Source: Selenomonadaceae bacterium
GTDB lineage: Bacteria > Bacillota > Negativicutes > Selenomonadales > Selenomonadaceae
Assembly: GCA_017527075.1 (NCBI GenBank)
Contig: JAFXQM010000027.1
Location: 1-64,000, forward strand
Direction: 5' to 3'
Length of the DNA stretch: 64,000 nucleotides
The notes under the pieces were generated by a model. That model had not been told where the DNA came from. It searched no databases and saw nothing but the letters and a program-made list of their open reading frames with translations. Shown here in pieces: positions 1-6,650 of the stretch (position 1 is the first letter of the stretch; each line of letters opens with the position of its first letter). A program made the translations under genes and the position numbers.

Positions 1-35
1 AATTCTATATTAAAAAAAACAAATACAATAAAAAA

Positions 36-242
36 ATGGAATTTAATATGATTCCACTACATCAAAAACCTCAAATAAATAAAATATTCCCTGATATAAT
101 TTTTGATAATATAAATAATAATGCTGATACTAATTTTTTAGCTGATGATATAATTGCAAATGATAGTTTAGAGCCTTTTGATAAATTTTTTAATGGGAAA
201 AGAAGCAGAAATTCTTCAGCGCGGAGAAATTTTCCGTCGTGA
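36..242 (+). CDS. AT-rich open frame of unknown function, probably a gene fragment
   Basis: The frame could encode 68 residues. The first ~50 are Asn/Asp/Ile-rich and match nothing I recognise. DNA up to about position 195 is far more AT-rich than everything after it, and the last residues run into sequence that is the reverse of tadA, so the true gene probably ends at a composition junction near 195. No Shine-Dalgarno sequence precedes the ATG. It may be the 5' end of a foreign gene cut off by a rearrangement, or not a gene. Confidence 0.25.
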   Translation: MEFNMIPLHQKPQINKIFPDIIFDNINNNADTNFLADDIIANDSLEPFDKFFNGKRSRNSSARRNFPS

Positions 243-665
243 GACAAAAAATTTTTTCATGAGCGCGCGGCACTCCTCCTCCATAATGCCCGCCGTCACG
301 AGTAGCCGATGATTGAGCGCGGGATTGTTCACGACGTTGAAGAGTGATTCCGCCGCCCCGAATTTTGAATCGACCGCGCCGTAAACCAGCCGTCGCACTC
401 GACACAAAATCAACGCGCCCGCACACATTGCGCAGGGCTCAACGGTGGAATAAAGTGTGCAACCCGACAGCCGCCGCCGACTCGCCGCCCGCAAGACCAA
501 AAGTTCCGCGTGCGCCGTCGCGTCGTGCAGTTGCTCCATGCGATTGTGGTCGCGGGCAATTAAAGAGCCGTCCTCGTCGATGAGAACGGCTCCGATTGGA
601 ATTTCATTTTCGTGATACGCCCGCCACGCTTCCTCCAGCGCGAGGCTCATAAACTCTCTGTCCAT
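216..665 (-). CDS. tadA: tRNA-specific adenosine deaminase TadA
   Basis: TadA deaminates adenosine 34 to inosine in the anticodon of tRNA-Arg(ACG), in the cytoplasm. The 149-residue product has the normal family length and both zinc signatures: HAE at residues 52-54, with the catalytic Glu, and PCAMC at 77-81. GAGGAGG sits 7 nt before the ATG at 665; a TTG one codon upstream lies closer to it and is less likely. It follows the small gene ending at 678 by 12 nt, so the two are probably co-transcribed. Family assignment is secure; the specific tRNA substrate comes from family knowledge. Confidence 0.95.
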   Translation of the reverse strand: MDREFMSLALEEAWRAYHENEIPIGAVLIDEDGSLIARDHNRMEQLHDATAHAELLVLRAASRRRLSGCTLYSTVEPCAMCAGALILCRVRRLVYGAVDSKFGAAESLFNVVNNPALNHRLLVTAGIMEEECRALMKKFFVSRRKISPR

Positions 666-677
666 CAACAGACCTCC

Positions 678-941
678 TCAGGCAAGCAATCTCTCCAAAC
701 CCAAGCCGCTTGCATAAAACAGTGAGTGAGTCCCGCAACTTGTCAGCTCCAGGTCGTAAGCTTCGGGAATCTCGGTTTTTTTGACGGGTGCTGCCTTTTT
801 ATTCATCACGCGCCGCAGTTCTTCGGCGAAAGAATTTTTTTCATCCCGACGTCCGCGCCCGCTGTCGAAGCGGTGCTTGTTATCGTGAGCGACGCCGTTG
901 ACGCGAGCAACCCGTGCGATTTTTTCTACTCTGTCCAACAT
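678..941 (-). CDS. hypothetical 87-aa protein upstream of tadA
   Basis: I do not recognise this protein. It is basic and polar in the first half, with a short segment near the C-terminus (residues ~68-83) containing CGTHSLFYASG. It has no transmembrane segment or clear motif. An AAGGAGGAG ribosome site precedes the ATG by a normal distance, so it is likely translated. It is the first gene of a pair with tadA. A further GGAGGTG ribosome-site-like sequence about 60 nt upstream (complement of ~1006-1012) has no start codon after it and may be a remnant of a lost gene. Confidence 0.65.
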   Translation of the reverse strand: MLDRVEKIARVARVNGVAHDNKHRFDSGRGRRDEKNSFAEELRRVMNKKAAPVKKTEIPEAYDLELTSCGTHSLFYASGLGLERLLA

Positions 942-1018
942 TGTGCTCTCCTCCTTGGAAAACTTTTGTTCGCGTCCTTCAACCTAACTATCGATTAAAT
1001 TTTTCACCTCCTTAAATC

Positions 1019-1052
1019 AAAAGGAACTCCACCGTTTACGGCAGAGTTCCTT
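1019..1052 (-). terminator. Rho-independent terminator of mdh
   Basis: On the minus strand a 9-bp stem (AAGGAACTC / GAGTTCCTT) encloses a further CCGT/ACGG pairing and is followed by TTTT. It lies about 20 nt after the mdh stop codon. Confidence 0.85.
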
Positions 1053-1073
1053 GATTCAGTTTTCGAGATAAAA

Positions 1074-2024
1074 TTATTCGAGCGCGCCGGCAATCTTGCT
1101 GTTGACTTCACGAGCCGCCGCAACGCTCTCGGCGAACTTGGCTTGTTCGGCTTCGGAGAATTTGACTTCGACGATTTTTTCCACGCCGTTCTTGCCGAGG
1201 ATGACGGGCACGCCGATGCACAAATCTTTTTCGCCGTATTCGCCGTCGAGGTAGACGCAGCAGGGAATCAATTTCTTTGCGTCGAGGGCAATGGCCTCAA
1301 CGAGAGCCGCAGCCGCCGCGCCGGGAGCATACCAAGCGGAAGTGCCCAAAAGTTTCGTGCAGGTCGCGCCGCCGACTTTGGTCGCTTCGACAGCTTTTTG
1401 AATCGCTTCGTCGCTGAGGAATTGGGTGACGGGGATGCCGCGATAAGTTGCGAGGCTGACGAGCGGGACCATCGTTTTGTCCGCGTGGCCGCCGACAACC
1501 ATGCCGTCGATATCGGTCGGGGTTGCGGGGTAGCCGGCTTCCTTGAGAGCTTCGGCGAGGTAATAACGGAAGCGGGAGCTGTCGAGCATGCCGCCCTGCC
1601 CGATAATGCGGTTGCGCGGGAGCTTGGTGTCCTTGAGCGTCAGGTAAGTCATCGCGTCCATGGGGTTCGAGACGATAATCAGAATTGCTTCGGGCGAGTG
1701 CGCCAAGATTTGGTCGACAACACTCTTGACGATTTTTGCGTTGGTGCCGATGAGTTGTTCGCGGGTCATGCCGGGTTTGCGCGGAATGCCGCTCGTGACA
1801 ACAACGACTTGCGAGCCTGCCGTCGCCGCGTAATCGTTGGTCACACCCGTCACGGTCGTGTCGAAGTTGAGCATGTGCGAAGTCTGCATGATGTCCATCG
1901 CTTTGCCTTCGGAGAGACCTTCTTTGATGTCGATGAGGACAACTTCACTCGCGAAGCCTTTGGTCGCCAGGACGTTCGCCACGGTCGCGCCGACATTACC
2001 TGCACCAACTACTGTTACTTTCAT
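1074..2024 (-). CDS. mdh: malate dehydrogenase, LDH-like type
   Basis: This cytoplasmic enzyme interconverts malate and oxaloacetate with NAD. The 316-residue protein has the dinucleotide motif GAGNVG (7-12), an Asp at 32 that favours NAD over NADP, the substrate-loop arginines R82 and R88 in RKPGMTR, R151, and the catalytic His in GGHADKT (about 180). The usual GGHGD reads GGHAD here. The loop sequence with Arg rather than Gln points to malate rather than lactate. GAGGAGG precedes the ATG. The gene is monocistronic, with its own terminator and a likely promoter at ~2073-2102. Confidence 0.95.
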   Translation of the reverse strand: MKVTVVGAGNVGATVANVLATKGFASEVVLIDIKEGLSEGKAMDIMQTSHMLNFDTTVTGVTNDYAATAGSQVVVVTSGIPRKPGMTREQLIGTNAKIVKSVVDQILAHSPEAILIIVSNPMDAMTYLTLKDTKLPRNRIIGQGGMLDSSRFRYYLAEALKEAGYPATPTDIDGMVVGGHADKTMVPLVSLATYRGIPVTQFLSDEAIQKAVEATKVGGATCTKLLGTSAWYAPGAAAAALVEAIALDAKKLIPCCVYLDGEYGEKDLCIGVPVILGKNGVEKIVEVKFSEAEQAKFAESVAAAREVNSKIAGALE

Positions 2025-2072
2025 TTAAAAATGCCTCCTCAAAAATTTGCTGGGCTTATTGTAACATATCGA

Positions 2073-2102
2073 ATTATAATTTTCTACAAGAATTCTGCGC
2101 AA
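2073..2102 (-). promoter_or_regulatory. candidate mdh promoter
   Basis: Minus-strand reading gives TTGCGC, an 18-nt spacer and a perfect TATAAT, about 50 nt upstream of the mdh start. The -35 is weak, so the assignment rests mainly on the -10. Confidence 0.4.
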
Positions 2103-2262
2103 CGTAAAAAATTTTTTCTGCGGCGGAAAATTTTTTGCGGCGAAAATTTTTTCCGGCGTCAAAATTTTTTCGGGCGACGAAATTTTTTTGCGACGGAAAT
2201 TTTTCTGGCGACGAAATTTTTTCCGGCGTCAAAATTTTTTCGGGCGTTCAAAATTTTTTCGG
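2100..2262. repeat. intergenic array of nine AAAATTTTTT-type tracts
   Basis: Nine A-tract/T-tract units start near 2106, 2127, 2143, 2161, 2180, 2197, 2214, 2231 and 2250, spaced 16-21 nt and separated by GC-rich linkers such as CCGGCGTC and CGGGCGACG. A stretch of about 24 bp around 2153 recurs exactly near 2223. The region has no credible gene. Its role is unknown; intrinsically bent DNA or a nucleoid-protein site is possible. Confidence 0.8.
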
Positions 2263-2263
2263 G

Positions 2264-2326
2264 ACAAAAAAATTAAGCCGCCATGAATGACGGCTGAACG
2301 ATTGAAGCCTCCGCGCGCGAGGCTTT
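2264..2326 (-). terminator. double hairpin terminator of the symporter gene
   Basis: Just past the symporter stop, the minus strand has AAGCCTC/GAGGCTT around a GCGCGCG loop, then a second hairpin AGCCGTC/GGCGGCT followed by TAATTTTTTT. The second hairpin with its T-run is the likely terminator. Confidence 0.7.
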
Positions 2327-3865
2327 TTATTTTTCGCTGTCGAGTGAAGTCGAGAGCGGCACGAGGATTTTTTCGTCGTAACATTTGAACGCGTCGTCGA
2401 CCAATTTTTTGTCGGGCGAAGGAGTGAACGCGCTGACCAACGGCACAAGGATTAATCCGACGAGCATGGCAATCGCGCCCGAATTAATCGGCGACTGGAG
2501 AATCGCGGGGAAGGCGGGGCGGATTAACATGTTGGCGGTCATCAGCACGCTGCCGAAGATGAAGCACGCCCAGCAAGCCGCCGTCGAAACTTTTTTGGAG
2601 TAAAGAGAGTACATGAACGGCGCAAGGAATGCGCCCGCCATTGCCCCCCACGACACGCCCATAAGTTGCGCGATGAAGTTCACCGAGCTTTTGTATTGGA
2701 CGAGCGCGAGCACCGCCGATATCGCAATGAACACCACGACCAAAATTCTTATCAACAAAACCTGCCGCGGCTCACTCATGTCCTTGGCGAAGTTGTCGCG
2801 GATTAAATCGAGCGTGAGCGTGGAGGACGAGACGATGACCAGCGAAGAGAGCGTCGACATGGACGCCGACAAAACCAAAATCACCACGAGCGCAATCATT
2901 CCCTCCGACAGCCCCGAAAGCATTGTCGGCACCACCGAGTCGAAGCCGTTCGCCTTGATGTCGATTTGGTCGGAAAATAATCTGCCGAAGCCGCCGAGGA
3001 AGTAACAGCCGCCCGCCACCACGAATGCAAACAGCGTCGAGATGACCGTGCCCTTTTGAATCGCCTGCTCATTTTTTATCGCGTAAAATTTTTGAACCAT
3101 CTGCGGCAAACCCCACGTGCCCAGCGAAGTCAAAATCACGACGAACAAAAGATTGAGCGGGTCGGGTCCGAAGAACGAGGAAAAAATTCCGGGCGTCGAG
3201 GAAACATTTGCGTCGCTGACACGAGCCAGCCCGTCGAGCGCGTTTATGAATCCGCCCTTCGATTCGAGCACGGCATAAATCACCGCGGAAATTCCCACGA
3301 GCATGACGACGCCTTGAATGAAATCGTTAATCGCGGTCGCCATGTATCCGCCGGCGATGACGTAAACGGCGGTGAGCACAGCCATAAGCAAAATGCAAAC
3401 GGAGTAGTCGATACTGAACGCCATGCCGAAAAGTCGAGAAAGCCCGTTGTAAAGACTGGCGGTGTAAGGTATCATAAAGATGAAAATTATAATTGCCGCA
3501 CCGATTTTCAGCGACGGCGAGCCGAAACGTTTTTCAAAGAACTGAGGCATGGTGGCGGTGTCCAGGTGGCGAGTCATGACGCGTGTGCGCCTGCCGAGGA
3601 TGAACCACGCCATGAGCGAACCAATCAGCGCGTTGCCGATTCCCGCCCACGTCGCCGCGATTCCGTACTTCCAGCCGAACTGACCCGCGTAACCGACGAA
3701 CACGACCGCCGAGAAATAACTTGTGCCGTAAGCAAAAGCCGTGAGCCACGGACCGACGCTGCGCCCGCCCAAAACAAAGCCGTCGACGTCGGTGGCGTGC
3801 TTGCGGCAGTAGAGACCGATTCCAATCAGCACTGCAAAATACAAAACGAGTAAAGCAACCTTCAT
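2327..3865 (-). CDS. sodium:solute symporter (SSF family)
   Basis: The 512-residue polytopic membrane protein has about 13 hydrophobic segments and the SSF layout related to PutP and PanF, including the early FVLGGRSVGPWLTAFAYGTSYFS region with the sodium-site-like small and hydroxyl residues. It should couple sodium entry to uptake of an organic solute; the substrate cannot be told from sequence. The start chosen is the ATG at 3865 because GGAGG lies 10 nt upstream; a TTG seven codons earlier would put that ribosome site inside the gene. It is monocistronic with a terminator behind it. Confidence 0.9.
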   Translation of the reverse strand: MKVALLVLYFAVLIGIGLYCRKHATDVDGFVLGGRSVGPWLTAFAYGTSYFSAVVFVGYAGQFGWKYGIAATWAGIGNALIGSLMAWFILGRRTRVMTRHLDTATMPQFFEKRFGSPSLKIGAAIIIFIFMIPYTASLYNGLSRLFGMAFSIDYSVCILLMAVLTAVYVIAGGYMATAINDFIQGVVMLVGISAVIYAVLESKGGFINALDGLARVSDANVSSTPGIFSSFFGPDPLNLLFVVILTSLGTWGLPQMVQKFYAIKNEQAIQKGTVISTLFAFVVAGGCYFLGGFGRLFSDQIDIKANGFDSVVPTMLSGLSEGMIALVVILVLSASMSTLSSLVIVSSSTLTLDLIRDNFAKDMSEPRQVLLIRILVVVFIAISAVLALVQYKSSVNFIAQLMGVSWGAMAGAFLAPFMYSLYSKKVSTAACWACFIFGSVLMTANMLIRPAFPAILQSPINSGAIAMLVGLILVPLVSAFTPSPDKKLVDDAFKCYDEKILVPLSTSLDSEK

Positions 3866-3945
3866 TGAAACAAAACCTCCAAGCAAGGGACAAGGGACAA
3901 GAGCTTTTCCCTAAATCCTAAATCCTAAAAAGGAGTTGACCCGCT

Positions 3946-4794
3946 GTGATTATCGACATGCACACGCACATCTTCCCCGACGAAATTTCCGCCGCCGTCA
4001 TTGAAAAGCTCAGCCGCGTCAGTCACACGCCCGCCTTCACGGACGGAAGCTTGAACGGTCTGAAAAAATCCATGGACGCCGCGCAAATTAATTTGTCGGT
4101 GATTCTGCCGGTGGCGACGAATCCGCGGCAGGTCGAAAAAATTAATTCGTCCTCCGCCGCACTCAACGAAAAATTTTTCGGCGAAGGAATTTTTTCACTC
4201 GGCTGCATTCACCCCGACAGCTCCAATTATCGCGCCGAGCTCAGCCGCGTGAAAAATTTCGGGCTAAAGGGTATCAAACTTCATCCCGTTTATCAAGATA
4301 CAAATTTGGATGACGTTAAGTTCCTGCGAATCATTGACCGCGCCGCCGAGTTGGATTTAATCGTCGTGACGCACGCGGGGCTCGATATCGGATTCCCCGG
4401 CGTCGTTCGCTGCTCGCCGCAGATGATTCGCCGCGTCGTCGAACAGGTCGGAGAGTTTAAATTCGTCGCGGCGCACATGGGCGGCTGGAAAAATTGGGCT
4501 CAGGTCTTGGAGCTCTTGGCGGACAAAAATGTTTTCATCGACACGGCGTTCTCCACTGGGAAAATTATTCCGCGCGAAGATTTTCCTTGGGAAGAGAGCG
4601 CGCTGAAGCTTTTGGACGCCGCGCAGTTCATGACGTTCGTAAAAATTTTCGGCGCGGAGAAAATTTTATTCGGCACCGACAGCCCGTGGACGGAGCAAAA
4701 AATTTCCTTGGACTTTATAAAAAATCTGCCGCTGCCCGCCGTCGACAAAAATAAAATCCTCGGACTCAACGCGCGAAAACTTTTGGGGCTTTGA
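3946..4794 (+). CDS. amidohydrolase-family metal-dependent hydrolase
   Basis: The 282-residue TIM-barrel hydrolase begins with the metal-binding MHTH motif (residues ~5-8), followed by the GIKLHPVYQD strand with its conserved Lys-His, VTHAG, the HMGG motif and the final metal-site Asp in FGTDSPW. This is the Amidohydro_2 (ACMSD-like) arrangement, which covers decarboxylases and hydrolases, so the substrate is open. The start is GTG, supported by AAAGGAG at a suitable distance. It probably forms an operon with the FtsZ-like gene that begins 15 nt after its stop. Confidence 0.88.
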   Translation: MIIDMHTHIFPDEISAAVIEKLSRVSHTPAFTDGSLNGLKKSMDAAQINLSVILPVATNPRQVEKINSSSAALNEKFFGEGIFSLGCIHPDSSNYRAELSRVKNFGLKGIKLHPVYQDTNLDDVKFLRIIDRAAELDLIVVTHAGLDIGFPGVVRCSPQMIRRVVEQVGEFKFVAAHMGGWKNWAQVLELLADKNVFIDTAFSTGKIIPREDFPWEESALKLLDAAQFMTFVKIFGAEKILFGTDSPWTEQKISLDFIKNLPLPAVDKNKILGLNARKLLGL

Positions 4795-4809
4795 ACGAAG
4801 GCGCGCGCG

Positions 4810-5403
4810 ATGTTGAAAGTCATAAGCGTGGGCGGCGGCGGCATGTTCGCCGTGAATCACATGATTGATTCGGGCGTGACGGGCGCGGAGTTCATTTCGT
4901 GCAGCAGGGATAAAATGTCTTTGCAGATGTCGAAGGCTGAGAAAAAAATTTTGCTCGACAAAAATGTGTCTTACGGTCTCGACGGCGGTTCAACCGAAAG
5001 AAGTGCAAAGGCGGCGAATGAAAGTCGCGAAGAAATTTTGTCGGCACTGCGCGGCGCGAAGGCGGTTATAATCGTCGCGGGGCTCGGCGGTTTTGATGGC
5101 ACGGGCGCATCTCCGGTCGTGGCGAAATTTGCAAAGGAACTCGGCGCGTTGACAGTCGCGGTCGTCACTTTTCCTTACAGATTTGAAGGACTAAGACGGA
5201 CTGCGAGAGCCGAAGCCGCCTTGGAAAAATTGCTCGCGCGCGCCGACATGGTTGCAAAAATTTCCAACGACAAAGTTCTGCAAAGCGTCGATAAAAAGAT
5301 GAAAATGACAATGACTCACGCGTTCAAGTGCGTTGATGAAATTATTTGCCGCGCCGTCAAAAGTTTGGTCGACATATTTCGCGGCGTGGGCAAAGCGTCT
5401 TAA
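4810..5403 (+). CDS. truncated, divergent FtsZ-like GTPase-domain protein
   Basis: The 197 residues align by eye with the N-terminal GTPase domain of FtsZ: VGGGG (7-11), SKAEKKILLDKN, AKAANESREEI, ALRGAKAVIIVAG, ELGALTVAVVTFP and ISNDKVLQSVDKK all have FtsZ counterparts. The tubulin signature GGGTGTG reads GGFDGTG (93-99), and the protein ends where FtsZ would enter the core helix and C-terminal domain, so it is about half length. It lacks the T7 synergy-loop region and the C-terminal tail that binds FtsA or ZipA. It may bind nucleotide weakly or act as a regulator. Its ribosome site (GAAGG) is weak, suggesting coupling to the preceding gene. Confidence 0.78.
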   Translation: MLKVISVGGGGMFAVNHMIDSGVTGAEFISCSRDKMSLQMSKAEKKILLDKNVSYGLDGGSTERSAKAANESREEILSALRGAKAVIIVAGLGGFDGTGASPVVAKFAKELGALTVAVVTFPYRFEGLRRTARAEAALEKLLARADMVAKISNDKVLQSVDKKMKMTMTHAFKCVDEIICRAVKSLVDIFRGVGKAS

Positions 5404-5515
5404 TCTTATTGGGATTCACGCGCTTGTCAAATGCCCGCCGCCGATTCAAAGCAAACTACACACTCCCATAAAATAAAAAATTTTTTTGTGAGTCGAAAGG
5501 AGTGATGTCCATTGC

Positions 5516-5926
5516 TTGAGTGCAAACCGTCTCGACAAAGAGAATTGCCGACGTGCTCTTTACTTACTCTATTATAAAAATCGTTGGCTGGGTTGTTTTT
5601 GGCAAGAACATGGCATTTTGTCTTTGCCAAGTGTCGGTTGGACAACGGAAGGTTGGGACGATTTGAGCTTTGCCGGTCTTGAAAAAGGAACGATTGTCGT
5701 GATTTCTACCCTTGGCAGCAAGAGGGATGTAGATTTTTTTATGCGAGGTTACAATGAAATGATTCGCCGAATTGAACCGCCTTTAATTATCGTTTACGGA
5801 GACATGTTGCCGGAAATGAAAGGACGGTTCGTAAATTTTCGTTATGAAGATTCTTTTCGACCTAAAAAGCATCCTTGTTATCAGGGGAGACTTTTCGAGG
5901 TTTCACCAATTTTTGAAAGGAGATGA
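5516..5926 (+). CDS. DUF4417-family protein
   Basis: The 136-residue protein carries the DUF4417 core: GWDDLSFAGLEKGTIVVISTLGS, then FFMRGYNEMIRRIEPPLIIVYGD. This family is found mostly in phages and integrative elements and has no established function. The N-terminus is shorter than usual for the family. The TTG start is chosen because AAAGGAG lies 13 nt upstream; the ATG just after that site runs only four codons to a stop. It overlaps the end of the spacing before the next gene and appears to be the first of three co-directional accessory genes. Confidence 0.75.
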   Translation: MSANRLDKENCRRALYLLYYKNRWLGCFWQEHGILSLPSVGWTTEGWDDLSFAGLEKGTIVVISTLGSKRDVDFFMRGYNEMIRRIEPPLIIVYGDMLPEMKGRFVNFRYEDSFRPKKHPCYQGRLFEVSPIFERR

Positions 5927-5931
5927 TTGCC

Positions 5932-6306
5932 ATGGGTAGCAGAATTTCATTTAAGAATGTACACGCCGGTAATTTTACTTTTGTGGACGGCGGAAAAACT
6001 TTCCGCTCCATAGGCGGATTTGACAACGTCAAGATTTTAGTCAGAGACAGCGGCTCCGTCAAAGCTCCCGAATTTTCGCATACGGCTAACAGGATTTACG
6101 CCATTGTTCAAGGCGGCGAATTAAAACACCGCGCCTATTACGATGAAAATCATAAACAGGCGGTGGTCATTGATTTAAGACACAAACATCGCGGAGTTCA
6201 ACCGCACAAACACATTTACTTGAATCACTCTGACAACGGGATTGCCATTTCTGAAAAAGAACGGGCTTTGGTCAACGAGATTAAAGAAAGGCTCGGATTA
6301 CAATGA
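5932..6306 (+). CDS. possible polymorphic-toxin-type domain protein
   Basis: The 124-residue protein ends in a region rich in His and charged residues (YYDENHKQAVVIDLRHKHRG then PHKHIYLNH) that resembles C-terminal domains found at the end of phage minor-head proteins and polymorphic toxins. I cannot name a catalytic activity. AAAGGAG precedes the ATG at 5932; an earlier in-frame ATG at 5923 would overlap the ribosome site. Its stop overlaps the start of the next gene (ATGA), implying translational coupling, as in toxin-immunity pairs, but that role is inference. Confidence 0.6.
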   Translation: MGSRISFKNVHAGNFTFVDGGKTFRSIGGFDNVKILVRDSGSVKAPEFSHTANRIYAIVQGGELKHRAYYDENHKQAVVIDLRHKHRGVQPHKHIYLNHSDNGIAISEKERALVNEIKERLGLQ

Positions 6307-6650
6307 GAATCAACGAGTACAACAGCTTGTACGAATTTATTTACGAGTACGACAGCGGTCGCCGCCCCTCCACGGAAACTCAGCCGCGCAAGTTCATGGG
6401 CATTGAATTTTTGTATCGCGGCGTCTATTATCGCATGTGTTACGAGCCCGTCGAAAACGAAGGCGAGCCCCGATTTTATTACGTTTACATCATGCACTGC
6501 GAATCGCGAGGCTATCCTGCCGCCGACAGGTTTGAAGTGATTGCTCGTTACGAAAAACTTCACGACCTGCTGAACAATTTCTTTATCGACGGTGTTCCGT
6601 TTAAGGATGTCATAATGGATGACAACACCGAAATTCTCAGTCAAGATTAG
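6303..6650 (+). CDS. hypothetical protein, candidate partner of the preceding gene
   Basis: The 115-residue acidic protein is rich in Tyr and Glu, with no transmembrane segment or recognised motif. It starts in a 4-nt overlap with the toxin-like gene, so the two are made together. Acidic small proteins directly after toxin-like genes are often immunity proteins; here that is only suggested by context. The 3' end overlaps the converging restriction-modification gene by 14 nt. Confidence 0.65.
   Translation: MRINEYNSLYEFIYEYDSGRRPSTETQPRKFMGIEFLYRGVYYRMCYEPVENEGEPRFYYVYIMHCESRGYPAADRFEVIARYEKLHDLLNNFFIDGVPFKDVIMDDNTEILSQD

Noticed and set aside
2100..2262. CRISPR array
   Set aside because: Units are short A/T tracts with 16-21 nt spacing, not repeats with unique spacers of 30-40 nt, and no cas genes exist in the window. 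No CRISPR was seen elsewhere.
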